In this document: in pieces, positions 26,929 to 35,148 of the stretch
Layout of the letters: every line of letters begins with the position of its first letter
Numbering within the stretch: the stretch's first letter is position 1
From: Roseivirga sp. UBA6061
GTDB taxonomy: Bacteria > Bacteroidota > Bacteroidia > Cytophagales > Cyclobacteriaceae
Assembly (NCBI GenBank): GCA_002427745.1
Contig: DIYF01000085.1
Coordinates: 7,701 to 71,700, forward strand
Direction of reading: 5' to 3'
Length of the DNA stretch: 64,000 nt
Made by a program: the position numbers and the translations under genes
The notes under the pieces: generated by a model
Told to the model about the DNA's origin: nothing
What the model saw: the letters and a program-made list of their open reading frames with translations, nothing else
The model's database searches: none

Positions 26929-29559
26929 CTATTCATTTCTGAGAAGTCTGGCTGGTTTTACATGCATAACCCTTCTCAACTGAATGGCCAGGGTAACCGT
27001 GGTAACAATGCCTACAATCAATACACCTGTGACAAAAAACCGTGCTCCCAGGCCTATACTATAGGCAAAGCCGGCCAGCCACTCATTCATGAGATAGTAG
27101 ACCACTGGAATGGCCAACAGAGAAGCTACCAGGCTCAGGAGCAGAAAGTCTCTGCCCACTACCCTGGAAATCTGGGGGAGTTCTGCCCCCAATACCCTCC
27201 TGATACAAATCTGCTTGATCTTCTGATGAGCGGAAACGGCTGAGAAGCCATACATCCCCATAACTGCCACAAAAATCGCCAGTCCGGTAAATAGCTTGAG
27301 CAAAAGGGCAAAGTCTTTTTCCTTGGCATAGAGCCCGTCTAACTGATCGGTCAGCATCTTGTACTCAAAGGGCAGATCACCTTCAGGAAAGGTTTCTTCC
27401 CAGTGGGTGGCAATCGACTTGACGGCTTCCGTGTCTCCTGCCCCCGCCTCATATTTCACCAGTACGCTTCTCGGAGGTCCCAACCACATCTCCAGGGCCA
27501 TCGGCCCTATCTCATGGTGCATAGACTGGTAATGAAAGTCTTTGAATACACCCAGAATTCTGAACTCCTGAGCTCCGGCAAAATAAACACGCCTTCCCAG
27601 AGGACTATCAAAGCCCAACTGCTCTGCCAGAGTCTCGTTAATCAGTAAACCGTTGACTGAATCAGCGGCAATAGCTTTATCGAAAAAACGCCCTTGCACC
27701 ATCTCAAGTCCTATCACCTTATCAAAATCATAGTCTACTCCGAAATAAGCGGTCTGAATCACATCTTCTTCTGACCACTCCACCGGCCTCAGTGGGCTTC
27801 CGCTTGAGCTGCCATCCAGTGCAGGGCCGAAACTTACCGCCTTAATAGCCGGATTGGCCGTAGCCAGGTTTCTGAACAGCTCTCTTTTGGCCAGTACATT
27901 ATCTCCCCTGAACCCTGCCACGAGTATGTTGTCCTGATCATAGCCCAGGTCTTTATCATTGAAAAACTCAAGCTGACTCACCACAATCAGGCTTATCATG
28001 ATGAGGGCTGCAGAAATACCATATTGGAAAAGCAAAATAGCCTTACACACTGAAAACCTGCTCTGACTGGTACTCAGCTTGTTTTTAAGCAAAGAGAGTA
28101 TCCCCTGAGATGCCAGCGAGCTGCCCACATAGAGTCCGTTTATCAAACCAAAAGAGGCACATAAGCCAATCATCAGTCCCAATACCCAAAGCATGGCTCC
28201 TGTATGCACAGGTGGTAAATACCCCAGGCCGGCAATGCCCCAAACCAGGACCAGACTGATTACCCCTGCAATAAATACCAGCAGGGAGGTTTCTGTGAGC
28301 ATCTGATTAATGATGCGCCACCTGGATGAGCCCAGGATTTTTCGCACCCCGATCTCTTTGGTACGTGTGTACATCAGGGCAGTCAGGATATTGAAGTAGT
28401 TAAAAAAGGCAATGATGATAATCAGGCCTGCCACAATGCCCAGACTTCTGAGGTTCTGGATGTCGTTGATTCTGAACAGCCCTCCCTGCGGGTTTGAGAT
28501 ATCCGTAGACCCCAGATAGATATCATGTAGTGGTTGCAGTTCCACATCCACCCTGCGATTAGCCGAAGAGTTATTATTAGCTTCAAACAGTGCCTTTGCC
28601 TTATCTTCAACGGTGGCTTTGAGCACGTTGGGTTCCAATTGTACATAGGTGAGAAAACCCAGCCATCGCCAGCTGGTAAGAGGCTCCAGGCCACCCGGCC
28701 CTACCTTATAGCTCATAAAGGAGATCAGAAAATCAAAGCGGAAGTGTGAGTTATCAGGCAAATCTTCCAGCACGCCTACTACTTTGAGATCTATTTCATT
28801 ATTGTAATTGATAATCTTGCCCATGGGTGATGAGTCCCCGAAATACTTCACGGCTATCTCGTCAGTGATTACCACAGTATTGGGTTCAGTCAGTAAACCA
28901 TCGAGATTACCGGTTTTGAGAGGAAAGGAAAACATCTCCAGAAAATCGTGCTCTGCAAAGAAGACTTTCTCTTCAAAGAATGAATTCTGTTCATGCCGCA
29001 TAATAATCGGATAGGCATAACGCAGCCTGGTTACACGCCTGATCTCCGAAAAGTTTGCCTGCATCTCAGGCCCCAGCGCAGGCGGAATAATAGGGTAATG
29101 TATTTCTCCCGATGCCCTTTTCATATGGAGGTTTACCCGATAAATATCCTCACCGCTTTCATGAAAACGATCGAAAGAAAGCTCCTGATGAAGGTATATC
29201 ACGATACCAAAAACACAGGCAAAGCCTACCACAAGCCCCAGAATATTCATGGCCGAGTAACTGCTGTGCTTGTGAATGGATCTGAACCCCACTTTCAGGA
29301 AGTTGGTAAACATAGCCGGATAACCGTGCACTACTTTCCTTTCTTCCATAAAAGAGTCGCTCAGTCCTTCTATATCAGGATAATCATGAGCCATTACCTT
29401 TTCAAAAGCTTGTCTGGGAGAGTAGCCCAGGCTATCGTACTCTTCAAGTCTGTTTCTGAAGTGATCTTCCAGTTCAGCTAAGTCTCCTTCTTCAAAGGAC
29501 TGATGCTTTCTCAGGCTTTGCTTCCAGCTCTCTATGGCTTTTTCGCGGTCAAATTTCAT
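26929..29559 (-). CDS. FtsX/MacB-type permease with prefix domain 1
   Basis: 876 aa from the ATG at 29559, 2 bp after the PadR stop. The N-terminal ~75 residues (EKAIESWKQSLRKHQSF, GDLAELEDHFRNRLEEYDSL, GYSPRQAFEKVMAHD) match the permease prefix domain 1 pattern (helix, ELE.H, G.s..qAF), unlike the prefix 2 in the other two permeases here. Then the standard first helix (~100-120), MacB-like domain, FtsX unit (~365-490), second periplasmic domain and final FtsX unit (~745-870). No ATPase is fused; the ABC ATPase at 30064 is divergent and has its own permease. Substrate unknown. Confidence 0.9.
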   Translation of the reverse strand: MKFDREKAIESWKQSLRKHQSFEEGDLAELEDHFRNRLEEYDSLGYSPRQAFEKVMAHDYPDIEGLSDSFMEERKVVHGYPAMFTNFLKVGFRSIHKHSSYSAMNILGLVVGFACVFGIVIYLHQELSFDRFHESGEDIYRVNLHMKRASGEIHYPIIPPALGPEMQANFSEIRRVTRLRYAYPIIMRHEQNSFFEEKVFFAEHDFLEMFSFPLKTGNLDGLLTEPNTVVITDEIAVKYFGDSSPMGKIINYNNEIDLKVVGVLEDLPDNSHFRFDFLISFMSYKVGPGGLEPLTSWRWLGFLTYVQLEPNVLKATVEDKAKALFEANNNSSANRRVDVELQPLHDIYLGSTDISNPQGGLFRINDIQNLRSLGIVAGLIIIIAFFNYFNILTALMYTRTKEIGVRKILGSSRWRIINQMLTETSLLVFIAGVISLVLVWGIAGLGYLPPVHTGAMLWVLGLMIGLCASFGLINGLYVGSSLASQGILSLLKNKLSTSQSRFSVCKAILLFQYGISAALIMISLIVVSQLEFFNDKDLGYDQDNILVAGFRGDNVLAKRELFRNLATANPAIKAVSFGPALDGSSSGSPLRPVEWSEEDVIQTAYFGVDYDFDKVIGLEMVQGRFFDKAIAADSVNGLLINETLAEQLGFDSPLGRRVYFAGAQEFRILGVFKDFHYQSMHHEIGPMALEMWLGPPRSVLVKYEAGAGDTEAVKSIATHWEETFPEGDLPFEYKMLTDQLDGLYAKEKDFALLLKLFTGLAIFVAVMGMYGFSAVSAHQKIKQICIRRVLGAELPQISRVVGRDFLLLSLVASLLAIPVVYYLMNEWLAGFAYSIGLGARFFVTGVLIVGIVTTVTLAIQLRRVMHVKPARLLRNE

Positions 29560-29561
29560 GC

Positions 29562-29894
29562 TCAGGTCAGTTTTAGGTCCCACAGTTGTGTCATCACCCT
29601 GATCATATCCACCCACTCTTCTTTCTTGTCTGCCAGGGCAGCTCTACCCTGCTCGGTAATGCTGTAATACTTCCGCTTGCGGCCATTCTCCAGAATCCTC
29701 CACTCGGCTGTGATCAGGCCTTGTTTATCCATACGATGCAAAACAGGGTATAACATGGGCTCACTCCAGTCAAGCTTACCATCAGAGAATTCAGCTACCT
29801 GCTTGATGATGGCATAGCCATAATTTTCGCCCTGTGAGAGCACCGAGAGGATAATCGGAATGGTGGAAGCACCGGTCAGTTCTTTGGAAGACAT
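29562..29894 (-). CDS. PadR-family transcriptional regulator
   Basis: 110 aa; ATG at 29894 chosen as it begins the family N-terminus (MSSKELTGASTIPIILSVLS). Winged-helix region: GYAIIKQVAEFS, EPMLYPVLHRMDKQGLI and the wing GRKRKYYSIT. It is closer to the common PadR (LY..L.+.e..G.i) than to the two LGEFEE-type PadRs in this window. Its start codon lies on the edge of a nested 44-bp palindrome, a strong autoregulatory candidate. Operon with the permease downstream. Confidence 0.9.
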   Translation of the reverse strand: MSSKELTGASTIPIILSVLSQGENYGYAIIKQVAEFSDGKLDWSEPMLYPVLHRMDKQGLITAEWRILENGRKRKYYSITEQGRAALADKKEEWVDMIRVMTQLWDLKLT

Positions 29895-29936
29895 ACTTAA
29901 TACTGTTAGGTAATTATACCTAATACGGTTAAGTAT
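29893..29936. promoter_or_regulatory. Nested 44-bp palindrome, candidate PadR operator
   Basis: ATACTTAA (29893-29900) pairs with TTAAGTAT (29929-29936), and inside it TTAGGTA (29906-29912) pairs with TACCTAA (29917-29923). All arms are exact and share one centre at 29914.5. TATAAT follows at 29934-29939. The element overlaps the PadR start codon and sits 128 bp before the divergent ABC operon start, so one repressor could control both directions. Confidence 0.7.
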
Positions 29937-29958
29937 AATAAAAGGTTGGCAGAAATTC

Positions 29959-29990
29959 TTCGTTGGGCGGTTGAGCTGGTTCGTTGCCGA
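29959..29990 (+). promoter_or_regulatory. Direct repeat, candidate LytTR site of the ABC operon
   Basis: TTCGTTGGGCG (29959-29969) and TTCGTTGCCGA (29980-29990) share TTCGTTG at a 21-bp period. The first copy fits 8 of 9 positions of the AgrA/LytTR half-site pattern as I recall it. It lies 74 bp before the ATPase gene of the operon that ends with a LytTR regulator. Confidence 0.4.
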
Positions 29991-30063
29991 TTCGGGAGCT
30001 CTGGTCGAGTAAATTTTTAAAGCCCCTTCCCCCGGCTTAGTCTTGCATAAACAACACAACATT

Positions 30064-30906
30064 ATGATCAGGATAAACCAACTCAGTTACCGGTACTCCA
30101 GAAGGAAGGAGATTCTTTCCGGCCTTGACCTGGAACTGGCCTCAGGCAAGATCTACGGACTGCTTGGTAAAAACGGAGCCGGCAAGTCAACACTCATCAG
30201 AAATATTGCAGGAACGCTCTTTCCCAGTCAGGGAAGTTGTCACGTACTGGGATATGAGCCGAAGAGGAGGCAAATTGATTTCCTGAAAGAGCTCTTTTTT
30301 GTTCCGGAAGAGTGTTTTCTTCCCAACCTCTCTATCAGCAAATTCATAGACATCTATACCCCCTACTATCCTCGCTTCGATAAGAAACAGTATCAGGTAT
30401 ACCTCAGGGAGTTTGCTATAGACCCCAGGCAACACCTGCAGGCACTGTCTTTTGGTCAGAAAAAGAAAGTTATGATTGGCTTTGCCTTAGCCGCCAATAC
30501 CCGGCTTTTGATCATGGATGAGCCTACCAACGGCCTGGATATTCCTTCCAAGGTGCTTTTCAGGAATATGATTACCGAGGCATCTCACCCGGATAAGCTG
30601 GTGCTCATTACCTCCCATCAGGTGAGAGACCTGGACGAGCTCATTACCGATCTGATCATTATGGATCATGGTGAGGTTTTGCTACACGAAACCAAGGAAG
30701 ACCTCACACACAGGCTGCTGTTTCAGGCAACGGATACCCCTTCAGAAGACTCCGGTGTTCTCTACCAGGAAAAACAGGCTCATGGCTGGGCACAAATACT
30801 GAAGAACCCCATGGGCCTTTCCAGTCAGATGGATATGGAATTACTCTTCAATGCAATGCTGAACAGTCGTACCACCATTAACTCAGCACTGCTGACTCAA
30901 CCGTAA
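30064..30906 (+). CDS. ABC transporter ATP-binding protein
   Basis: 280 aa. Walker A GKNGAGKST at 35-43, signature LSFGQ at 128-132, Walker B LLIMDEPTNGLD with E153, and H-loop LITSHQ. The start is the ATG at 30064. It belongs to the ABC-2 exporter ATPases that act with small integral permeases; the next gene is such a permease, 11 bp downstream. First gene of a five-gene operon ending in a LytS/LytTR pair, the arrangement expected for a sensed export system. Divergent from PadR cassette 2. Confidence 0.9.
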   Translation: MIRINQLSYRYSRRKEILSGLDLELASGKIYGLLGKNGAGKSTLIRNIAGTLFPSQGSCHVLGYEPKRRQIDFLKELFFVPEECFLPNLSISKFIDIYTPYYPRFDKKQYQVYLREFAIDPRQHLQALSFGQKKKVMIGFALAANTRLLIMDEPTNGLDIPSKVLFRNMITEASHPDKLVLITSHQVRDLDELITDLIIMDHGEVLLHETKEDLTHRLLFQATDTPSEDSGVLYQEKQAHGWAQILKNPMGLSSQMDMELLFNAMLNSRTTINSALLTQP

Positions 30907-30917
30907 CCTGAACTCAT

Positions 30918-31670
30918 ATGAACTGGTCATCTATTCGATTGCTGATTACCCGGCAGCTCAAGGAGCATATGCGGGTATACCTTATCTCCCTGGCACTGCT
31001 GGCCGGGTTACTGTCCTTTATGTTTTTGCTTATACATAACTGGCGCGACAGTTTTACCGGAGCTGTAGAAAATGGCGTTTTTCTGATCGGTCTGTTTCTA
31101 TCGGGAGGAATGTTCACCAACTCCATGTTCAAGGAGCTTTCCAACAAACCTGAGGGCATCTGGTTGCTCAATACTCCGGCCACTTCCCTGGAAAAGGTAT
31201 TTTCAGCGGTGCTTCTTTCCTCTGTTGTTTTCCTGGCAATCTATCTGGGAGTATTCTTTCTGGTCGATGCACTGTATCTGAGCCTGACGGCCCAGTCAGG
31301 CAATCTTTTGGGCATCTTCAGCAATGGTTTTCACGAGTTTATATTCCTCTACCTCATCTTTAACGGACTGGTACTTCTGGGCAGAGCTTCCTTTATGAAA
31401 TACAGCTTCCTGAAAACCATGGTACTGATCATCGGTGTGGTGATACTGCTCAACACCTTCAACAACTTTACGCTTGAGTATATGATCCCCGACCTTTCAG
31501 TTACTTCCAGCATGCCTTTCAGCAGCTTTCAGTTCAGACACTCGGGAGAAAACATACATGTATTATTACCCTCATCAACCAGGGCTGCTTTTATGCCATT
31601 TCTATGGATACTGTTGCCACTGGCCCTCTGGGGAATTACCTGGCTCAAAATCAAGGAGAAAGAAATCTAA
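30918..31670 (+). CDS. ABC-2-type membrane permease
   Basis: 250 aa, about six hydrophobic segments (near 20-38, 50-68, 95-120, 130-148, 160-180, 225-243). No soluble domain. Partner of the upstream ATPase by position. Sequence family not recognised in detail, but the size and topology match ABC-2 permeases of Bacteroidota export systems regulated by LytTR proteins. Confidence 0.75.
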   Translation: MNWSSIRLLITRQLKEHMRVYLISLALLAGLLSFMFLLIHNWRDSFTGAVENGVFLIGLFLSGGMFTNSMFKELSNKPEGIWLLNTPATSLEKVFSAVLLSSVVFLAIYLGVFFLVDALYLSLTAQSGNLLGIFSNGFHEFIFLYLIFNGLVLLGRASFMKYSFLKTMVLIIGVVILLNTFNNFTLEYMIPDLSVTSSMPFSSFQFRHSGENIHVLLPSSTRAAFMPFLWILLPLALWGITWLKIKEKEI

Positions 31671-31681
31671 ACACAGAACTT

Positions 31682-32362
31682 ATGAAATCCGGAAACATTG
31701 CTTTATCTATACTTGTATTATTGCTTTTGACCAGCATGGTCTGGGTGAATACACAGCTCAAAGAGGTCTACCATGAGATTGATTTCACTGACAAGCTCCG
31801 CAGCTACCTCACTATTGAGACTGATCAGTACAGCATATTAAAAGTCAGCGGTAGTAACGGTTATCCCATAGATATCAAACAGAGCGAAAAGCCGTCCATC
31901 AGTGTGTTGCGGTCAAGGGCATCGCAGCTTGAGCATCGCATAGAAGGTGACACACTGATTATTCGCTTTTCAGGAGCAAGGGTCTCACCCGCTTCTCTGG
32001 CAGCTACCACCACGCCCACGGGCTTGATCATATCTTCATCAAAGTTGTCAGGAGTCATACTGACCGACACTCACAACAGGGTTACGGGGTTCTCACAGCC
32101 GTCTTTTACACTGGACCTGCGGGGAGAATCCTACACTGAAATCACTGACAATCAAGCAAGTACACTCAGAGTAAAAGCCTCTCAAAGGAGTAGTTTCGAA
32201 TTCTACAATAAGAATACGGCTGATACGGCATACATTACACTGAAAGACAACTCGGTTGGTTTTCTCGATGGACTGAGTTATCATAGGCTGCAGCCGGCTA
32301 TGGAAGACAGCTCTTTAATGGTTCTTTCGAAAAGTGCCCTGCAAGCCTTAATTAAGAAATAA
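31682..32362 (+). CDS. Membrane-anchored protein, GIN/DUF2807-like
   Basis: 226 aa from the ATG at 31682. One N-terminal membrane segment (about 6-23) followed by a beta-rich extracytoplasmic part. YSILKVSGSNGYPIDIKQSE and GDTLIIRFSG resemble the repetitive strands of DUF2807 (head GIN) proteins; the match is by eye and tentative. Its stop overlaps the kinase start by one base, and it sits 11 bp after the permease gene. It may be an accessory or sensory part of the ABC system. Confidence 0.6.
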   Translation: MKSGNIALSILVLLLLTSMVWVNTQLKEVYHEIDFTDKLRSYLTIETDQYSILKVSGSNGYPIDIKQSEKPSISVLRSRASQLEHRIEGDTLIIRFSGARVSPASLAATTTPTGLIISSSKLSGVILTDTHNRVTGFSQPSFTLDLRGESYTEITDNQASTLRVKASQRSSFEFYNKNTADTAYITLKDNSVGFLDGLSYHRLQPAMEDSSLMVLSKSALQALIKK

Positions 32363-33477
32363 TGAGTCTGGAAACTCTTTTGGAAAAGCGCAATAGCCAA
32401 CTCTCATGGAGGGTTGGCTCTCATATATTGTTCTGGCTTATTCTCTACCTGGCCTTTGCCTATTACAACCAAATTTCCTTTAACTCGCTCAGCGATTCTC
32501 CTTATAGTTACCTGACGCCAATTTATACCACCATCAGTGTGGCTATTGTTTTCTATTCCCTGGTATACTGGTGCTTCCCCAACTATATAGCCAGAAAGCG
32601 ATGGCTGGCTACCATCCTGTCTCTGATACTTCTCTCCATAACATTTGCTTCTCTTATTTACATAGGTGAAATGCTGGTTATTAACTATTGCCATTCCTGC
32701 AGGGAAGTTATTGCTGAAAACAACGCCTATTATCTTGAGTATCTCAATCGGGGGTTCCTGAATGTACTGCTGACAAGACTGCTGAGCATTGGTATTTTAC
32801 TCCAGTTGCTGATCAACTTAATGATCCCTCTGGCCATAAAAGGAGGACTCAGTTACCATCAGTCTTATGTAAGAAACCTGCAGCTGGCCCAGGACAATGT
32901 GCAGCTGGAATTAAGTTTTCTCAAGGCTCAGCTCAATCCACATTTTCTGTTCAATACACTCAATAATCTTTATGGCCTGATCATCCAGGAGCGTACAGAT
33001 GAATCGGCACAGACGGTTTCGAAACTCTCAGATTTTATGCGCTATACCCTGCACGATTCCAGTGAAAAACAGGTACCTCTGGAAAAGGAACTGGAATTGA
33101 TTCGCAATTACATAGAGCTGGAACAACTCAGACTGAACCAGACGAAGATTGAGGTGGAAATTGAAAATGACAACAGTGTACAGAGCATTCCTCCTCTCCT
33201 CTTCCTGCCACTTCTTGAAAATGCTTTTAAATATATTGTCGATTACGGACCCCGTAATGCCATCACCATCCGTATTCATGTGCAGAATAACCAGCTGGAC
33301 TTCCTTATCCGCAACACGTTTGACCCGGAACAGAAGAGCAGCGAAGTAGGTGGCGTTGGACTGAACAATCTCAGAAAGAGATTAGCTTTACATTTCCCCG
33401 GGAGCCATACATACGAATATGGTATACAAAAAGAGGATCAAACCTATTTTGCTCAACTAAAACTGACATTTAAATGA
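32362..33477 (+). CDS. LytS-type sensor histidine kinase
   Basis: 371 aa. Hydrophobic segments near 20-35, 53-72, 83-103 and 137-158, then a coiled linker. LNPHFLFNTLNN puts the phosphohistidine at 194; LLENAFKYIV is the N-box and VGGVGLNNLRKRL the glycine box. Overlaps the preceding gene by 1 bp and the regulator by 4 bp (ATGA). The operon context suggests it senses something related to the ABC exporter. A few cysteines (C110, C113) lie in a loop between helices. Confidence 0.9.
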   Translation: MSLETLLEKRNSQLSWRVGSHILFWLILYLAFAYYNQISFNSLSDSPYSYLTPIYTTISVAIVFYSLVYWCFPNYIARKRWLATILSLILLSITFASLIYIGEMLVINYCHSCREVIAENNAYYLEYLNRGFLNVLLTRLLSIGILLQLLINLMIPLAIKGGLSYHQSYVRNLQLAQDNVQLELSFLKAQLNPHFLFNTLNNLYGLIIQERTDESAQTVSKLSDFMRYTLHDSSEKQVPLEKELELIRNYIELEQLRLNQTKIEVEIENDNSVQSIPPLLFLPLLENAFKYIVDYGPRNAITIRIHVQNNQLDFLIRNTFDPEQKSSEVGGVGLNNLRKRLALHFPGSHTYEYGIQKEDQTYFAQLKLTFK

Positions 33478-34169
33478 GCACCGTCAACTGCCTGATAATC
33501 GATGATGAGCCTATTGCGCGGGATATTATCAAAGCCCATGTTGCCAAAGTATCAGACTGGTCCGTGGTGGGGAGTTGCCAAAGAGCGGCCGATGCCTATG
33601 AGGTGCTTTTGAATGAACATGTAGATGTGATTTTCCTGGATATAGAAATGCCGGGTACCACAGGCATCGACTTTCTTAAATCGTTGAAAAAACCTCCGCT
33701 TATCGTCTTTACCACAGCTTATCACCAATATGCGGTAGAAGGCTTTGATCTGAATATTGCTGACTATCTCCTGAAACCGATCACGATTGACAGATTTCTC
33801 CAGGCAGTAGAAAAAGTAAAGCAACATCTGAAAGTTCCTGCCAAAGAGGCTGATAGCTCCTCCCATTGTTTTATCAAGCATGAAGGCAAGCTGGTTAAAA
33901 TAGAGTTTGACGATATCGAATACATTCAGGCTGAAAAGGATTTCAGTTCTCTGTACCTGAAGCATGAAAGGCTCTTTGTGAGTATGCATTTAAAAATGTT
34001 CGAGGACCTGCTACCCTCTCAATCATTTACCCGCATACACCGCTCTTACATCATACCGCACGGTAAGGTTCTGGCCATTAACGGAAATACGGTGCAGCTT
34101 AAAGATGCAGAGATTCCTATTGGCAGCTCATATAAAGAAGCTCTTTTCAAGGTGCTCGGACTTCCTTGA
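33474..34169 (+). CDS. LytTR-family response regulator
   Basis: 231 aa. Receiver with D10-D11, phosphoacceptor D56 (FLDIEMPG), FTTAYHQYA and DYLLKPI. LytTR domain from about 130 (FIKHEGKLVKIEFDDIEYIQ, FTRIHRSYIIPHGKV). Last gene of the ABC-LytS-LytTR operon. Direct repeats at 29959-29990 upstream of the ATPase gene are its most likely local target. Confidence 0.9.
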   Translation: MSTVNCLIIDDEPIARDIIKAHVAKVSDWSVVGSCQRAADAYEVLLNEHVDVIFLDIEMPGTTGIDFLKSLKKPPLIVFTTAYHQYAVEGFDLNIADYLLKPITIDRFLQAVEKVKQHLKVPAKEADSSSHCFIKHEGKLVKIEFDDIEYIQAEKDFSSLYLKHERLFVSMHLKMFEDLLPSQSFTRIHRSYIIPHGKVLAINGNTVQLKDAEIPIGSSYKEALFKVLGLP

Positions 34170-34304
34170 GCGAGAATCTGGTCACGCACCCCGCCAGGTA
34201 AACATCGAAAGAAATTCGATATTTCCTGAATCCTTTATTAGATTGCTGTGGTCAAACTAGTACGCAGAATCGTCAAGCTGCGTTCATTAAACTGTGTTCC
34301 TGAA

Positions 34305-35048
34305 ATGATTACCTATCAGCTCAGTCAATGGGAAAAGCTGAACTACTTCTTTTATAGCATTCCTTCAAAGATTTACCTCGGTCTCCTTCTTACCGGCCTG
34401 GCACTCACAACCGGATTAACCGGCCCCAGTGATTTCCAGTTGGTCTACTATGCATTCATGGATCTAACGCGAACTGAAGCAGTTATCACAAAAGTTTTTG
34501 AAACCCCGATAGACGACTATGATTCCAGTTTTGAATACATTTTCAGTTATGAGGTAGAAGGTGAGGTCTATACAGGCAATTGCTATTCTCCTTTTTCTGA
34601 AGGTGAACAGGGCGAAAAAGCGATCGTTGAATATGTGAGAGATAAACCTTTGATTTCCAGGATACTTGGTACAGACAACCAACCTTATAACATGTCTAAG
34701 TTCATTGCCGGCATCATTCTGATTCTTATTTCGCTGATCGGCTTCTCCTATTCACGTAAAAAGCTTAGAAGACTGGAAAAGATATTGAAAAAGGCGGCTA
34801 TTGTAAGGACTTTTAAAGGAGAGGCATACGCCACTTACATGGAAATCAATGACACCCCTGTATTGGAAATCACCTACTACTATGAAGTAGACAGTGTGCC
34901 TTATAAAATCTTCAGGTATAACAAGGATGAGAATACCGCTTTTGAAATGCAGCAGGTATTATATGCTGTTGACGATCCCGGAGAATCCGTTTTGTTACTC
35001 AATCTGCCTTCTGGTATAGAAGACAAAGTAAAAGAATTGAATCGTTAA
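34305..35048 (+). CDS. DUF3592-like membrane protein
   Basis: 247 aa. The ATG at 34305 gives MITYQLSQWEKLNYFFYS, aligning with the start of the paralog at 40546 (MISVQLTPRERFSYLIS). First membrane segment about 22-42, a beta-rich domain typical of DUF3592 (TEAVITKVFETPIDD, YIFSYEVEGEVYTGN), second helix about 130-147, then RRLEKILKKAAIVRTFKG and a second beta domain (ITYYYEVDSVPYKI). It therefore contains two DUF3592-like domains. Function unknown. It stands alone between the LytTR operon and PadR cassette 3. Confidence 0.7.
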   Translation: MITYQLSQWEKLNYFFYSIPSKIYLGLLLTGLALTTGLTGPSDFQLVYYAFMDLTRTEAVITKVFETPIDDYDSSFEYIFSYEVEGEVYTGNCYSPFSEGEQGEKAIVEYVRDKPLISRILGTDNQPYNMSKFIAGIILILISLIGFSYSRKKLRRLEKILKKAAIVRTFKGEAYATYMEINDTPVLEITYYYEVDSVPYKIFRYNKDENTAFEMQQVLYAVDDPGESVLLLNLPSGIEDKVKELNR

Positions 35049-35148
35049 GCAGCCAGTACAAAGTCCTCCAAACAGGTGATCTGGTCATACCGTCAGGTCT
35101 TGCATATGTTCCTGTTCAAAAGCGGTCTTTAACGGTGAAACTGACAGC

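Noticed and set aside
32362..34169. Phosphotransfer hybrid system
   Set aside because: Kinase and regulator are separate standard proteins; no Hpt or receiver domain on the kinase.
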